A stretch of DNA of 39,885 nt from Phycisphaerales bacterium (GTDB lineage Bacteria > Planctomycetota > Phycisphaerae > WQYP01): NCBI GenBank assembly GCA_027313145.1, contig DAHVEJ010000007.1:12225-52109 (forward strand), read 5' to 3'. The position numbers and the translations under genes were made by a program. How positions within the stretch are numbered: position 1 is the first letter of the stretch; every line of letters begins with the position of its first letter. Shown here one piece after another: positions 8,269-16,863 of this stretch. A model generated the notes under the pieces. It worked only from the letters and a program-made list of their open reading frames with translations. It was not told where the DNA came from and searched no databases.

Positions 8269-9354
8269 ATGTTCATGGGGAAAATGTCATTGCAATCGCG
8301 GAACGTGCCTGGGGGGCTGTATTTCGGCCCACCGGCCTGGGACGCGCCGGTCTGGCCCGCACGGGACATCGTTGAGAGTTCCCCGCCAACGCTGTTGCCG
8401 GAAACTCCCGCAGCTCTGCGGGAGGTGCTGCAGCGCTTGAAGATAGGGAACCAGGACATCTGGGCACCGGCTCTTCTCGACCAGCTTAATGGCGGGGCGG
8501 TAAGTGAGGTGGTGCTTAATCTAGTGGCCCCGCAGCCGGAATCGATTCTTCCGCGGGTGTTAAGTGAATTTGAATTGCCGCAACTGATAACGGGTTTGAA
8601 TCTGGTGCGGCGGTGTGTATCGGCACCCCGGGCCATTCTGGCGATTCCACGGGATGAATCGGAAATCCGGTATCAATGGGGGGCTGTGGCAAAAGCGCAC
8701 GCTTTTGCTGTTCGCCCCCTGGTTAATCGATATCCGCTGGGGCACCCCAGTATTTTGTTGCGAGCTTTGCTGGGCGTGAAAATTCAACCCTACGCATCGC
8801 CGGCGGATGCCGGTATTATTCTTTTAGACCCCATGACGTGCTGGATATTGGGCTGCTGGATTGAATTCGGCGGAGTGCCGCACTGGCGTCCGGTGGAGCT
8901 ATTCACCCACAACGCCATGCCCCGGCTCATTGCGGCAAATTTGGGACAACCACTGTCGCAGATATTTTCGGATGCCGGGATCATTTACAAAGAGCGGCAA
9001 TGTATCATCAACGGCATGATGGCCGGGGAACTGGTGAATCCGGAACAGACCGTTTTAGAGCCGTGGATTCGGACTATTTCGCTGCGGCCGCCACCGTTAA
9101 TTGAACAAAGCGTTGATTGTATCCGTTGTGGTTGGTGCGTGAGCGCGTGCCCCGCAGGCTTGAACCCGGCCGGTCTGATGGCTCAGGTTCGCATGATTGA
9201 CAGTTTGCCGGCAATTTCCGCGCAGGAGGCTTCGGCCTGCATTGATTGCGGCCTGTGCAGTTATGTGTGTCCGTCGCGGCTGGCTTTGGCCGTGACGATT
9301 CATTCATTGAAGACCGCGAAAGCGCAGTCGGGCACACCGGGAGAGACGACATGA
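8269..9354 (+). CDS. RnfC-like iron-sulfur protein, divergent
   Basis: The product (361 residues from ATG 8269; ATG 8275, ATG 8284 or TTG 8230 are also possible and no ribosome site decides) follows the RnfC plan: an N-terminal segment with NVPGGLYFG, a middle domain (RYPLGHPSILLRALLG, SPADAGIILLDPMT, CIINGMMAGELV) and a C-terminal 2x[4Fe-4S] domain with CIRCGWCVSACP (about 284-295) and CIDCGLCSYVCPS (about 324-336). In canonical RnfC the glycine-rich NADH/FMN loop (GLGGAGFP-type) and the NGAECEP segment precede this middle domain. Here the matching stretch reads NQDIWAPALLDQL and LNLVAPQPE, so nucleotide binding is doubtful. It overlaps the RnfD-like gene by ATGA, indicating translational coupling. 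It is predicted to be a membrane-associated electron-transfer subunit. No rnfA, B, E or G is present in the window. Confidence 0.78.
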   Translation: MFMGKMSLQSRNVPGGLYFGPPAWDAPVWPARDIVESSPPTLLPETPAALREVLQRLKIGNQDIWAPALLDQLNGGAVSEVVLNLVAPQPESILPRVLSEFELPQLITGLNLVRRCVSAPRAILAIPRDESEIRYQWGAVAKAHAFAVRPLVNRYPLGHPSILLRALLGVKIQPYASPADAGIILLDPMTCWILGCWIEFGGVPHWRPVELFTHNAMPRLIAANLGQPLSQIFSDAGIIYKERQCIINGMMAGELVNPEQTVLEPWIRTISLRPPPLIEQSVDCIRCGWCVSACPAGLNPAGLMAQVRMIDSLPAISAQEASACIDCGLCSYVCPSRLALAVTIHSLKTAKAQSGTPGETT

Positions 9355-10541
9355 CTGCCAAGGACACGCCTATCGGCGAATTACCAGGGCCGGCGGCGCA
9401 CCTGATGGCGCAGCATCATGCCGGGGGGGAAAGGCCTTTTCTTTCGTGGCCCGTGGCGCGGAAGGAATTTTATCAAACGATCAGTGTGTCGATGCTCCTG
9501 CCCCTGTTGTGGGGGGTTGCGGTATTTGGATTCCGCGCTGCGGTACTTATTTTGGCCACCCTGGCGGCGGCAGTTATCACGCACTATTTATTAGCGCGGT
9601 TTACCATGCGCGGCAAACTGCTAACGTGGAATCATACGCTGGCGTATGCGATGGTTGCCTCGGGCCTGACCGCGCCACTGCTGCCCTGGTATTGGGCACC
9701 GGTGATGGGGGCAAGCATGGTGCTGCTCATTTGGATTGCCGGCTTGCCGGGGAAACAACGCTTTCATATTGCTTTGTTGGCACCTCTGGCTCTAACCGCG
9801 ATACTGCTGCCCGCCGGACGCTGGCCGGTGCTGGTGTTAGATCATCTGACGATCGGCGATATTGATAAGTCCATACCGACACAAATATATCGCTGGCCAA
9901 AGCGATCACCGGGCCGAGGCGTCGATGCGGTACTGTTGCCGCGGCCCGAACAGGTTATTCAACACGCATTAGGGAAAATTGCCGGTAATCCGGCGGGGTT
10001 TCAAGCCCACATTGCGTTACAAAATATGTTCGCCATGAATTTGCCATCGCCACCGACGCTGCTGTTGGGTGGCGTTCCGGGGCGCATTGGGACGGTGGGC
10101 ATTTTCGCCATTATAATTGCTGGATTGTATTTGTCGTATCGGCACATTATGCCGCCGGATGAGTCGGCATTATTTTTAATTGCCGTGTTGATCGGGTTAA
10201 TTTTTGGGCCGCTGTCACCGCGCGTGCTGCACCATGAATTTTGGCAAAGTATCGGCGGGTTGTGGTATCTTCCACCGGAAAGATCCATCGCCTTATTATT
10301 TTATGAAGTGTGCAGTTCGGATTTTATCTTTGCGTCGGTATTCATTTTGGCGCTGCCCGGCACATTGCCCATCGAACCGCTGGCTCGGAAAGTGTTTTTA
10401 GTGCTGGCGGGATTGGCCGCCGCATTGTTGCATCGGATTGCCATACCGCTGCCGCCGGCGACCGTTGCGTTGCTGCTGTTACAGCCGATCTCCCCGGCCT
10501 TGGATATGCTGCTGCACCGCCGATCTTGGCTGCTTAATTGA
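9351..10541 (+). CDS. RnfD/NqrB-like integral membrane protein
   Basis: The start is ATG 9351, which overlaps the preceding stop (ATGA) and has a GGGAGAG site; the ORF from 9246 is an artefact. The 396-residue protein has about ten hydrophobic segments and the RnfD layout: an N-terminal cytoplasmic stretch ending in ERPFLSWP, paired helices (MLLPLLWGVAVFGF, LAYAMVASGLTAPL), an extramembrane loop, then LLLGGVPGRIGTVG, equivalent to the GNxxGSxGE-type loop. In canonical RnfD, FMN is esterified to Thr in D-x-x-S-G-A-T-P. The matching place here appears to be VDAVLLPRPEQ (about 191-201), so that Thr is lost. It pairs with the RnfC-like protein as a possible two-subunit electron-transfer module. 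Its partner and electron acceptor are unknown. Confidence 0.77.
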   Translation: MTAKDTPIGELPGPAAHLMAQHHAGGERPFLSWPVARKEFYQTISVSMLLPLLWGVAVFGFRAAVLILATLAAAVITHYLLARFTMRGKLLTWNHTLAYAMVASGLTAPLLPWYWAPVMGASMVLLIWIAGLPGKQRFHIALLAPLALTAILLPAGRWPVLVLDHLTIGDIDKSIPTQIYRWPKRSPGRGVDAVLLPRPEQVIQHALGKIAGNPAGFQAHIALQNMFAMNLPSPPTLLLGGVPGRIGTVGIFAIIIAGLYLSYRHIMPPDESALFLIAVLIGLIFGPLSPRVLHHEFWQSIGGLWYLPPERSIALLFYEVCSSDFIFASVFILALPGTLPIEPLARKVFLVLAGLAAALLHRIAIPLPPATVALLLLQPISPALDMLLHRRSWLLN

Positions 10542-10979
10542 ACAAAAGCCTTAAAAGGGAGCAAGTTTTCATTTCCAGATACTTCATAAATACGAATATT
10601 CTAAAAAGTGATAAAAAAAGTTATCGGAAACAATTATTGATCCGATAACAAAAATGACGGCTAGAATGGGAGTAGTTGATTCGTGCCGAGCGGCATATAT
10701 TGCAAGTCGTAAGAAACCTGCCGTCGTTCGGGACAATCAGATGCGGCGTGCGGAGGATACAATTGGAAATATCTCGTTTTGAAGTTTGCGCGCGTTTTTG
10801 CGGCGAAAGTTAAATGAAAACGGGATGGAATTCCCGAACAAGACGCCGGCTAATCGCCGAAAAGTAGAAGACGTGTCGGATTTTGTAATCCCGGAAGTTG
10901 GCTGGCGGCATGATTTTTCCACCTTGCGGCAGATACAGGCCACATGTTTTTGTTGCGAGGTACCGCTTGAGGACAAGGC
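10542..10979 (+). other. Long intergenic region upstream of the LOV-GGDEF-EAL gene
   Basis: No supported gene is seen; the ORFs at 10786 and on the minus strand have no recognisable domain. The first part is AT-rich and holds a perfect 9-bp inverted repeat (annotated separately). A possible promoter follows: TTGATC at 10637 and TAGAAT at 10662, with a long 19-base spacer. If used, the leader of the signalling gene would be about 300 bases. Confidence 0.5.
10620..10649. promoter_or_regulatory. Perfect inverted repeat GTTATCGGA-N12-TCCGATAAC
   Basis: The two 9-base arms are exact complements. The dyad overlaps the candidate -35 (TTGATC) of the LOV-GGDEF-EAL gene, so it could be an operator. 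Read on the minus strand the hairpin is followed by a run of seven T, so it could instead be a terminator for a leftward transcript. The plus strand has A, not T, after the stem, so it is not a terminator for the RnfD-like gene. Confidence 0.55.
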
Positions 10980-13088
10980 ATGGGAATAATCAATGATCTG
11001 CAGGACCGGGCCGCCGGCGAGAGTGATATATTCCTGCAAATATTTAATCAAAGTCCGGCCATCGAGTATCTTTTGGACCCCGAGAACGGTCGTATCGTTG
11101 ACGCTAATAATGCCGCGTGCACCTTTTGGGGTTGGTCGCGCGAGCAATTGCGCACGATGCACATCTGGGATATAAACATTGCGGGTCAGAAGACCTTGGA
11201 GCGGCAGTTCACTGACACGAAATCCGGTGTCACGAAGTTTTTTATCAATCAGCATCGCATTGCATCCGGGCAGATTCGGGATGTAGAAGTTTATGCCCAT
11301 CCGATTATCCTTAAAGGCCATCAGGTTAATCTGATTATTGCCCATGACGTCACGGATCGCCGACGGGCGGAAGAATCGCTTCGCTTGGCGCAACGGGCTT
11401 TGGACGCCGCAACCATCGGCATATTAATTGCCGATGCGCAACAGCCGGACATGCCGATTACCTATGTCAACCCGACGTTTGAAAAGACGACGGGGTACTG
11501 TCAGGCGGAAGTACTTGGCCGTAATTGTCGCTTTCTACAAGGCCCACAACGGGATCAACCGGGACTTGATGAATTAAGATCAGCTTTAAAAGAAGGGCGC
11601 AGTTGCGAAGTGATTCTCCAGAACTATAAGAAAGACGGTACTATGTTCTGGAATCAACTGCACATTGCACCACTGCGTAATGAAGCCGGGGTGGTCACTC
11701 ATTTCGTCGGTGCGCAAAAGGACGTTTCAGATCAAATAGCGGCCAACGCCCGCATTGAGCAACTGGCTTATTATGATCCGTTAACTGAATTGCCCAATCG
11801 ACGGTTATTTCTGGATCGGTTGGCGGCCTGTGTAGCCGTATCGCAAAGAAGTAACGTATTTGGCGCGGTGGTATGTATTGATCTGGATAACTTTAAGAAT
11901 CTTAACGATGCTGCGAGCCATGAGGTCGGCGATGATCTTTTGCGTGAAATGGGCCAGCGACTCAAGCTATCCCTGCGGCAGCAGGACACGATCAGTCGGC
12001 AAGGCGGAGATGAATTTGTCCTGCTGCTTCCGGCATTATCCGACAATTCTGAAATTTCCGCCAATATGGTACAAGGCGCGATCACGCGAATCCAAAAAGC
12101 GATTTCCGAGCCTGTGGTGCTGGGAAATTTTCAGCATCACATTACGGCGAGCATCGGTGTGGCGCTGTTTCCCAAGGGAGTGGAATCCGCATCGGATTTA
12201 CTCAAGCAGGCGGATACGGCCATGTACCGGGCTAAAGCCACCGGACGTAACAGCGTGTGTTACTTTGAACCCGCCATGCAGGCCGCGGTTAGCGCGCGGC
12301 TTACGCTTGAGCAGGATTTGCGCCAAGCCATGGAACGCGAGGATTTTCGCATGTTCCTGCAAGGGCAGGTCAATGCGTCAGGGAAAATTATTGGTGCTGA
12401 GGCGTTAATCCGGTGGCACAATAAAGAAGGGGGGCTGATTTCTCCCATGGCGTTTATTCCTGTGGCGGAAGATACGGGATTGATTATTCCCATGGGAACA
12501 TGGATGCTTAGACAAGCGTGCCGGACAATTAAAAAATTAGAGCAGGCGGGCAGGCCCATTCGTATCTCCGTCAATGTCAGCCCGCGGCAATTTCGCGGGC
12601 CGGATTTTCGAGATTGCGTGGCGATGGTTCTGCAGGAAACCGGCGCTAATCCCAATTTGTTAACGCTGGAGATTACGGAGGCGGTCGTTTTTGATAATCT
12701 TAATGAAGCAATTGCAAAAATGCAGCAGCTTAAGGCGCTGGGCGTGCACTTTTCAATCGATGATTTCGGCACAGGTTATTCATCGCTGGCGTATTTGAAG
12801 AAATTGCCGCTTACTGAATTGAAAATTGATAAAAGTTTTATCCAGGACGCCCCGACGGATATGAATGATGCGTCACTGGTTGAAGCGATTCTGGCGGTCG
12901 CCACCCATCATGGGCTGCAAGTCGTCGCCGAAGGCGTGGAAACCCTCGAGCATGTTGATTTCCTCAAAGAACGCGGCTGCCCGCTGTTTCAAGGGTATTA
13001 TTTTGGCCGCCCCATTTCGGGCGAGGAATTTGTGCAGAAGGTATTAAGTCAGCCAACTGAGAATGTCTACACGGCTCCAAAAATGTGA
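10980..13088 (+). CDS. PAS-LOV-GGDEF-EAL blue-light c-di-GMP signalling protein
   Basis: The 702-residue cytoplasmic protein starts at ATG 10980 after GAGGA. Residues about 15-125 are a PAS domain. Residues about 130-255 are a LOV-type PAS with GRNCRFLQGP (flavin-reactive Cys about 183) plus NYKKDGTMFWNQL, all features of a photoactive flavin site. The GGDEF domain (about 260-430) has an intact GGDEF (342-346) and an upstream RQQD at the correct five-residue spacing, a product-inhibition I-site. The EAL domain (about 440-690) keeps EALIRW, NVSPRQF, DDFGTGYSS, EGVET and QGYYFGRP, so phosphodiesterase activity is plausible. Light probably shifts the balance between c-di-GMP synthesis and breakdown. 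There is no membrane segment. It stands alone, 438 bases after the Rnf-like pair. Confidence 0.93.
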   Translation: MGIINDLQDRAAGESDIFLQIFNQSPAIEYLLDPENGRIVDANNAACTFWGWSREQLRTMHIWDINIAGQKTLERQFTDTKSGVTKFFINQHRIASGQIRDVEVYAHPIILKGHQVNLIIAHDVTDRRRAEESLRLAQRALDAATIGILIADAQQPDMPITYVNPTFEKTTGYCQAEVLGRNCRFLQGPQRDQPGLDELRSALKEGRSCEVILQNYKKDGTMFWNQLHIAPLRNEAGVVTHFVGAQKDVSDQIAANARIEQLAYYDPLTELPNRRLFLDRLAACVAVSQRSNVFGAVVCIDLDNFKNLNDAASHEVGDDLLREMGQRLKLSLRQQDTISRQGGDEFVLLLPALSDNSEISANMVQGAITRIQKAISEPVVLGNFQHHITASIGVALFPKGVESASDLLKQADTAMYRAKATGRNSVCYFEPAMQAAVSARLTLEQDLRQAMEREDFRMFLQGQVNASGKIIGAEALIRWHNKEGGLISPMAFIPVAEDTGLIIPMGTWMLRQACRTIKKLEQAGRPIRISVNVSPRQFRGPDFRDCVAMVLQETGANPNLLTLEITEAVVFDNLNEAIAKMQQLKALGVHFSIDDFGTGYSSLAYLKKLPLTELKIDKSFIQDAPTDMNDASLVEAILAVATHHGLQVVAEGVETLEHVDFLKERGCPLFQGYYFGRPISGEEFVQKVLSQPTENVYTAPKM

Positions 13089-13263
13089 GCATCCGCCGGA
13101 AATCAACTGCTTGGCGCGGCATGATCGAAGCCCCCCCCATCATATTAACACTTTTGCGAATATCATAAATTCAAATACGCTTTTAACTTCGTCAGAATTG
13201 GCATAGAATATCGTGTTGGATAACCAGCATAAGGTTGGTTGCGCAATGAAAGGGACCGCTGGA

Positions 13264-14310
13264 ATGACCGGCTCACCGGAAGTATTTGATTTGACGATTA
13301 TCGGCGGCGGTCCGGTGGGGCTGTATGCCGCGTATTATGCGGGTTTGCGACAGATGAAAACCAAAATCATCGATTCGCTGGATCAATTGGGCGGCCAATT
13401 GGCCACGCTATACCCGGAAAAATATATTTATGATGTTGCCGGATTTCCCAGGGTTATTGCCCGCGATCTGGTCAAAAACCTCATGGAACAGGGATTGCAA
13501 TATCATCCTTCCGTGCATCTATCAGAAACGGTAAAAACGCTCAAACGCCATGAATCCATGGATTGCTACATTGTCGGCTCAGAGCATGCGGAACATTATA
13601 CCAAAACCCTGCTGATCTGTGCGGGAGCGGGCGCTTTTCAGCCCCGTAAAGTCACGCTTCCCAATGCCGCAGAATGGGAAAATAGAGGCATTTATTATGC
13701 GGTTTCTTCAAAACAGGCCTTTGCCGGCAAGCGACTGTTGATCATCGGCGGCGGGGATTCAGCCTTGGATTGGGCGATGAATCTGCATGGGACGGCATCG
13801 CATATTTCCATTATTCACCGTCGCAATCAGTTTCGGGCGCATGAAGACAGTGTTTCCAAGGTTTTGGCGTTGGGCGTGCCAATATTAACATTTTGGGAAT
13901 TAAAAGAGCTGGTAATAGCCGATAATGTTTTAAAGGGTGCCGTTCTGGTCAATAACCAGAGTCAGGAAGAGCGGACAATATCTGTTGACGCCATACTTCC
14001 GCAACTCGGTTTTATCAGTTCACTGGGCGCTATTAAAAATTGGCCTATCAAGCAGGAAGGCCAATCCATTCTGGTCAACCAGCAGATGGAGACCAATATG
14101 AAAGGGATTTTTGCAGCCGGGGATGTTGCTGGATTTTCCGGCAAGCTCAAGCTGATCGCCACAGGATTTGGCGAGGCGGCTACCGCCGTAAATTACGCGA
14201 AAATTCAACTTGACCCGAAAGCCAAGGCATTCCCGGGGCACAGCAGTGAAATGGGCCCCCAAGCCATGACTACCATTGCTGATCCGCAGCAATCTGTAAC
14301 TGTGCAATGA
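13264..14310 (+). CDS. Ferredoxin/flavodoxin--NADP+ reductase, type 2 (thioredoxin-reductase-like)
   Basis: The FAD motif TIIGGGPVGLYAAYYAGLR lies at the N-terminus, a second nucleotide motif LLIIGGGDSALDWAMN in the middle, and the FAD-closing motif GIFAAGDVAGF near the end. The thioredoxin-reductase CxxC is absent, and DQLGGQLATLYPEKYIYDVAGFP is diagnostic of the YumC-type ferredoxin-NADP reductases. It transfers electrons between NADPH and ferredoxin or flavodoxin in the cytoplasm. ATG 13264 is chosen because AGGGA lies eight bases upstream and the spacing to the FAD motif fits the family; ATG 13246 and GTG 13213 are alternatives. A TAGAAT at 13204 may be the -10, which would exclude the GTG start. 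The electron partner is not evident in the window. Confidence 0.88.
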   Translation: MTGSPEVFDLTIIGGGPVGLYAAYYAGLRQMKTKIIDSLDQLGGQLATLYPEKYIYDVAGFPRVIARDLVKNLMEQGLQYHPSVHLSETVKTLKRHESMDCYIVGSEHAEHYTKTLLICAGAGAFQPRKVTLPNAAEWENRGIYYAVSSKQAFAGKRLLIIGGGDSALDWAMNLHGTASHISIIHRRNQFRAHEDSVSKVLALGVPILTFWELKELVIADNVLKGAVLVNNQSQEERTISVDAILPQLGFISSLGAIKNWPIKQEGQSILVNQQMETNMKGIFAAGDVAGFSGKLKLIATGFGEAATAVNYAKIQLDPKAKAFPGHSSEMGPQAMTTIADPQQSVTVQ

Positions 14311-14355
14311 GTTGGTCGTTTGGTATAACGGTCAGCAAGCTCAGGATGAGCGACA

Positions 14356-15243
14356 ATGAAGAAAAGGACAGCACAAAAATTGAACTTCAAAGGCCTTACA
14401 ACCTTTAAATTGCTGGGCGTGGTACTGCTTGCCGGGTCCTTGCTGTCGGTCTGGCCGGGATGCAAGGACGGATCAACCGGTTCCGCATCAGCGCCCAACC
14501 GTGACGGCAGGGTGCGGCCCGTAGCATTGGAAGCCCTGCCGCTGAAAGCTTCGCGACATGCCATGACCAATCCGTTGGCGGCAGAGGTCTGGAAAGATGC
14601 GCAATGGTTCAGATTGGCCAAGGAGCGATCATCCCGGATCGCCGGCGCGCACACCAAAATTGCGGCGGTATTCACGCCTGCGGATCTATATATCGCAATC
14701 GTCGCAACCGGACCCTATCAGGCGGTAGGCAAAGTGCCGACGGATCAGCTCTGGAAGCAAGACTGTTCAGAAATATGGCTCGATACGTCACGGAAACAGA
14801 ACGGCACGAATTTCTTTGAGTTGGTCGTATCTCCAACAGGCCGCACCCACGGCGTGTGGCATCGGTCTTCCACCGCACCGACGCCCACATCGTCGGGTGC
14901 ACCGGATTTGAATCATCCGTATGGCCTGATTCCATGGAATATTCAAGGCCTTCGCGTGAAAATTGGGACAGGCTCCTGGCGCGGCCGCAACGCGGCAACG
15001 GCCGTAGTAAAAATCCCGATTGCCGGACTTCCCAAGCCCTTGCGGTTTATCAGTAAATCCGGCGGCCGATTCCGCGTGAATGTGTTACGGTATATTTGGA
15101 GCGCCAGTCCTGGCGGCCGACGGCGGCTGGTCCAATACAGCTTGTTCCCCGTGCCGCCTGAGGCACAGGCTTTTGCCCCCTACCTCATGGGGCGCTTGGC
15201 CTTGATTTCTTCGAGCGACGCAAATTTGGCGATGCGGCGGTAA
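14356..15243 (+). CDS. Lipoprotein with CBM9-like carbohydrate-binding (DOMON-type) domain
   Basis: The 295-residue product starts at ATG 14356 with AGGA ten bases upstream. A signal (FKLLGVVLLAGSLLSVWPGC) ends in a lipobox-like Cys at about 36. The remainder resembles a family 9-type carbohydrate-binding fold: VWKDAQWFRL near the start, TKIAAVFTPADLYIAIVATG, DCSEIWLDTS and an FFELVVSPTG strand, the usual order in such modules. There is no catalytic domain. It is probably a cell-surface protein that binds a glycan or helps anchor degradation near the cell. It is followed by an acetylxylan esterase gene, which supports a role in hemicellulose use. The fold call rests on motif order rather than a database match. 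Confidence 0.68.
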   Translation: MKKRTAQKLNFKGLTTFKLLGVVLLAGSLLSVWPGCKDGSTGSASAPNRDGRVRPVALEALPLKASRHAMTNPLAAEVWKDAQWFRLAKERSSRIAGAHTKIAAVFTPADLYIAIVATGPYQAVGKVPTDQLWKQDCSEIWLDTSRKQNGTNFFELVVSPTGRTHGVWHRSSTAPTPTSSGAPDLNHPYGLIPWNIQGLRVKIGTGSWRGRNAATAVVKIPIAGLPKPLRFISKSGGRFRVNVLRYIWSASPGGRRRLVQYSLFPVPPEAQAFAPYLMGRLALISSSDANLAMRR

Positions 15244-15381
15244 TTTCGGACGCAATTGTGCCGGACAGCCGTAATTTCTTGCGGTGATTTAGTACCGAGC
15301 TTTTTTAACTTCTCAAAGTATTATTCCATCCACTATGATATTGCCGGCCCGGTAAGAAGAATTGATATCTGGAGTTCTCCT

Positions 15382-16350
15382 ATGCCCGTCATTGACATGC
15401 CCATGGAAAAACTGGCAACCTATAGCGGACGCAATCCGCGCCCGACTGATTTTGATGCCTACTGGAGTCAGGCGCTGGGGGAAATGAAAGCGGTAAAACC
15501 CGACGTGGAATTACGCCCGGCGGAATTTCATGCACCGCACGTGGACTGCTTTGATATGTACTTCACCGGTGTTGGGGGGGCGCGTATACATGTTAAGTTT
15601 CTTCAACCAAAACACCGGACCATCGATACCAAACTGCCTGCCATCTGCATGTTTCACGGCTATTCCGGTCATGCCGGTGACTGGACTGAGAAACTTGCCT
15701 GGGCGGGAGCGGGTTACATTGTGGCGGCCATGGATTGCCGGGGCCAGGGGGGATATTCCGAAGATATTACCCCGGTGCGCGGCACGACGCATCGTGGGCA
15801 TATTGTTCGCGGATTAAGTGACCCGGACCCGCAGAAATTACTGTTTCGATCTATTTATCTTGATACTGCCGAGCTTGCCGGAATTTTGCTGGCGATGCCG
15901 CAGGTGGATGCGACGCGGGTCTACGCCATGGGCGGGTCACAAGGCGGCGGTCTGACGCTGGCGTGCGCGGCGTTGGAGCCGCGTATTGCCAAAGCGGCCC
16001 CGCAGTATCCATTTTTGTGCGATTATCAGAGAGTATGGGAAATGGATCTGGCCAAAGACGCCTACGTAGAACTCCAGACCTTTTTCCGCCAGCATGATCC
16101 CCGGCATCTGCGCGAACAGGAGATATTTTGCCGATTAGGCTATATCGACTGTCAGCATCTGGCACCGCGGATCAAAGCCAGAACACTCATGGCCATCGGT
16201 TTAATGGACACAATATGCCCGCCATCCACGCAATTCGCCGCCTACAACAAAATGACCTGTGAAAAGCGAACCGCCATTTACCCCGATTTCGCCCATGAGG
16301 TGCTCCCGGGTTGGTATGATCTGGTGTTCGATTTTTTCACCAACCAGTAG
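15382..16350 (+). CDS. CE7 acetylxylan esterase / cephalosporin-C deacetylase family
   Basis: The start is ATG 15382, with GGAG seven bases upstream, giving 322 residues, the usual CE7 length; the ORF start at 15256 adds an unrelated leader. The alpha/beta-hydrolase keeps the CE7 marks: DCRGQGGYSED (RGQG motif), the nucleophile elbow YAMGGSQGGG, the Asp in GLMDTICPPSTQ and the catalytic His in DFAHEVLPG. No signal peptide is visible, so it should act on short acetylated xylo-oligosaccharides in the cytoplasm. It sits downstream of a CBM9-like lipoprotein and in the same window as a GH10 xylanase remnant, which fits xylan deacetylation. Broad ester specificity is common in this family, so the natural substrate remains an inference. 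Confidence 0.9.
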   Translation: MPVIDMPMEKLATYSGRNPRPTDFDAYWSQALGEMKAVKPDVELRPAEFHAPHVDCFDMYFTGVGGARIHVKFLQPKHRTIDTKLPAICMFHGYSGHAGDWTEKLAWAGAGYIVAAMDCRGQGGYSEDITPVRGTTHRGHIVRGLSDPDPQKLLFRSIYLDTAELAGILLAMPQVDATRVYAMGGSQGGGLTLACAALEPRIAKAAPQYPFLCDYQRVWEMDLAKDAYVELQTFFRQHDPRHLREQEIFCRLGYIDCQHLAPRIKARTLMAIGLMDTICPPSTQFAAYNKMTCEKRTAIYPDFAHEVLPGWYDLVFDFFTNQ

Positions 16351-16863
16351 CGCATTGGAAGTTTGAAATCTGGAATGTGAGATTCCATGGGCTGGGCCGT
16401 GCGGCGCGATTTTTTCCACCTTCCTGAATTGCGTGCTGTAGCTCATGCTCTTGATAAGATCGTCCATCCCTCACCCCGCCGAATCCGCCCCGTTCGCCCC
16501 TGCAGAACTCGCGTGCCATATCACGACGAGCGTCGGTGCGCTGTGCCATGCGGGAATCGGCGGCGGTGCCCGGCCACGGCAGCCGTCACCTTGGCGTATC
16601 ATTCGTCACGGCTGGGCGTGGCAATTTTTCCGGGCAAGGGCAGAAATTTGCTAATGGAGGCCTAAATTCAGGGCTGAGTCTTGGTCTCCACAAAGCAAAG
16701 GCGGGTGAGGACACCCGCGGTCCCAGGGATGCCCGGAAAAATTACCACACCCTCACGGCTGCCAAAATTGTCACATGCTTGTATTTTTGCCCTGTTCTGT
16801 TAAGCTATGGAGCTGTGTATTTGCCGGAAAATCCGGTTGGCGCTTGGCACGGAGTGTGCGGTT
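16351..16863 (+). other. Intergenic region before the small basic protein
   Basis: No gene is supported; the ORFs here lack domains and ribosome sites. A low-complexity word GAAGTTTGAAATCTGGAATGTGAGATT lies right after the esterase stop and resembles another at 2641. A perfect hairpin GCGGGTG-AGGA-CACCCGC lies at 16701-16718 without a T tract; it may be part of a leader RNA. A promoter could not be fixed. Confidence 0.45.

Noticed and set aside
10786-10989. 67-residue ORF before the LOV gene
   Set aside because: It has a TTG start, no ribosome site and no recognisable family, and it overlaps the start of the better-supported LOV gene.
10737-11393. Long minus-strand ORF (218 residues) across the LOV gene start
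   Set aside because: It is the shadow of the PAS-coding region on the other strand and has no protein family features.
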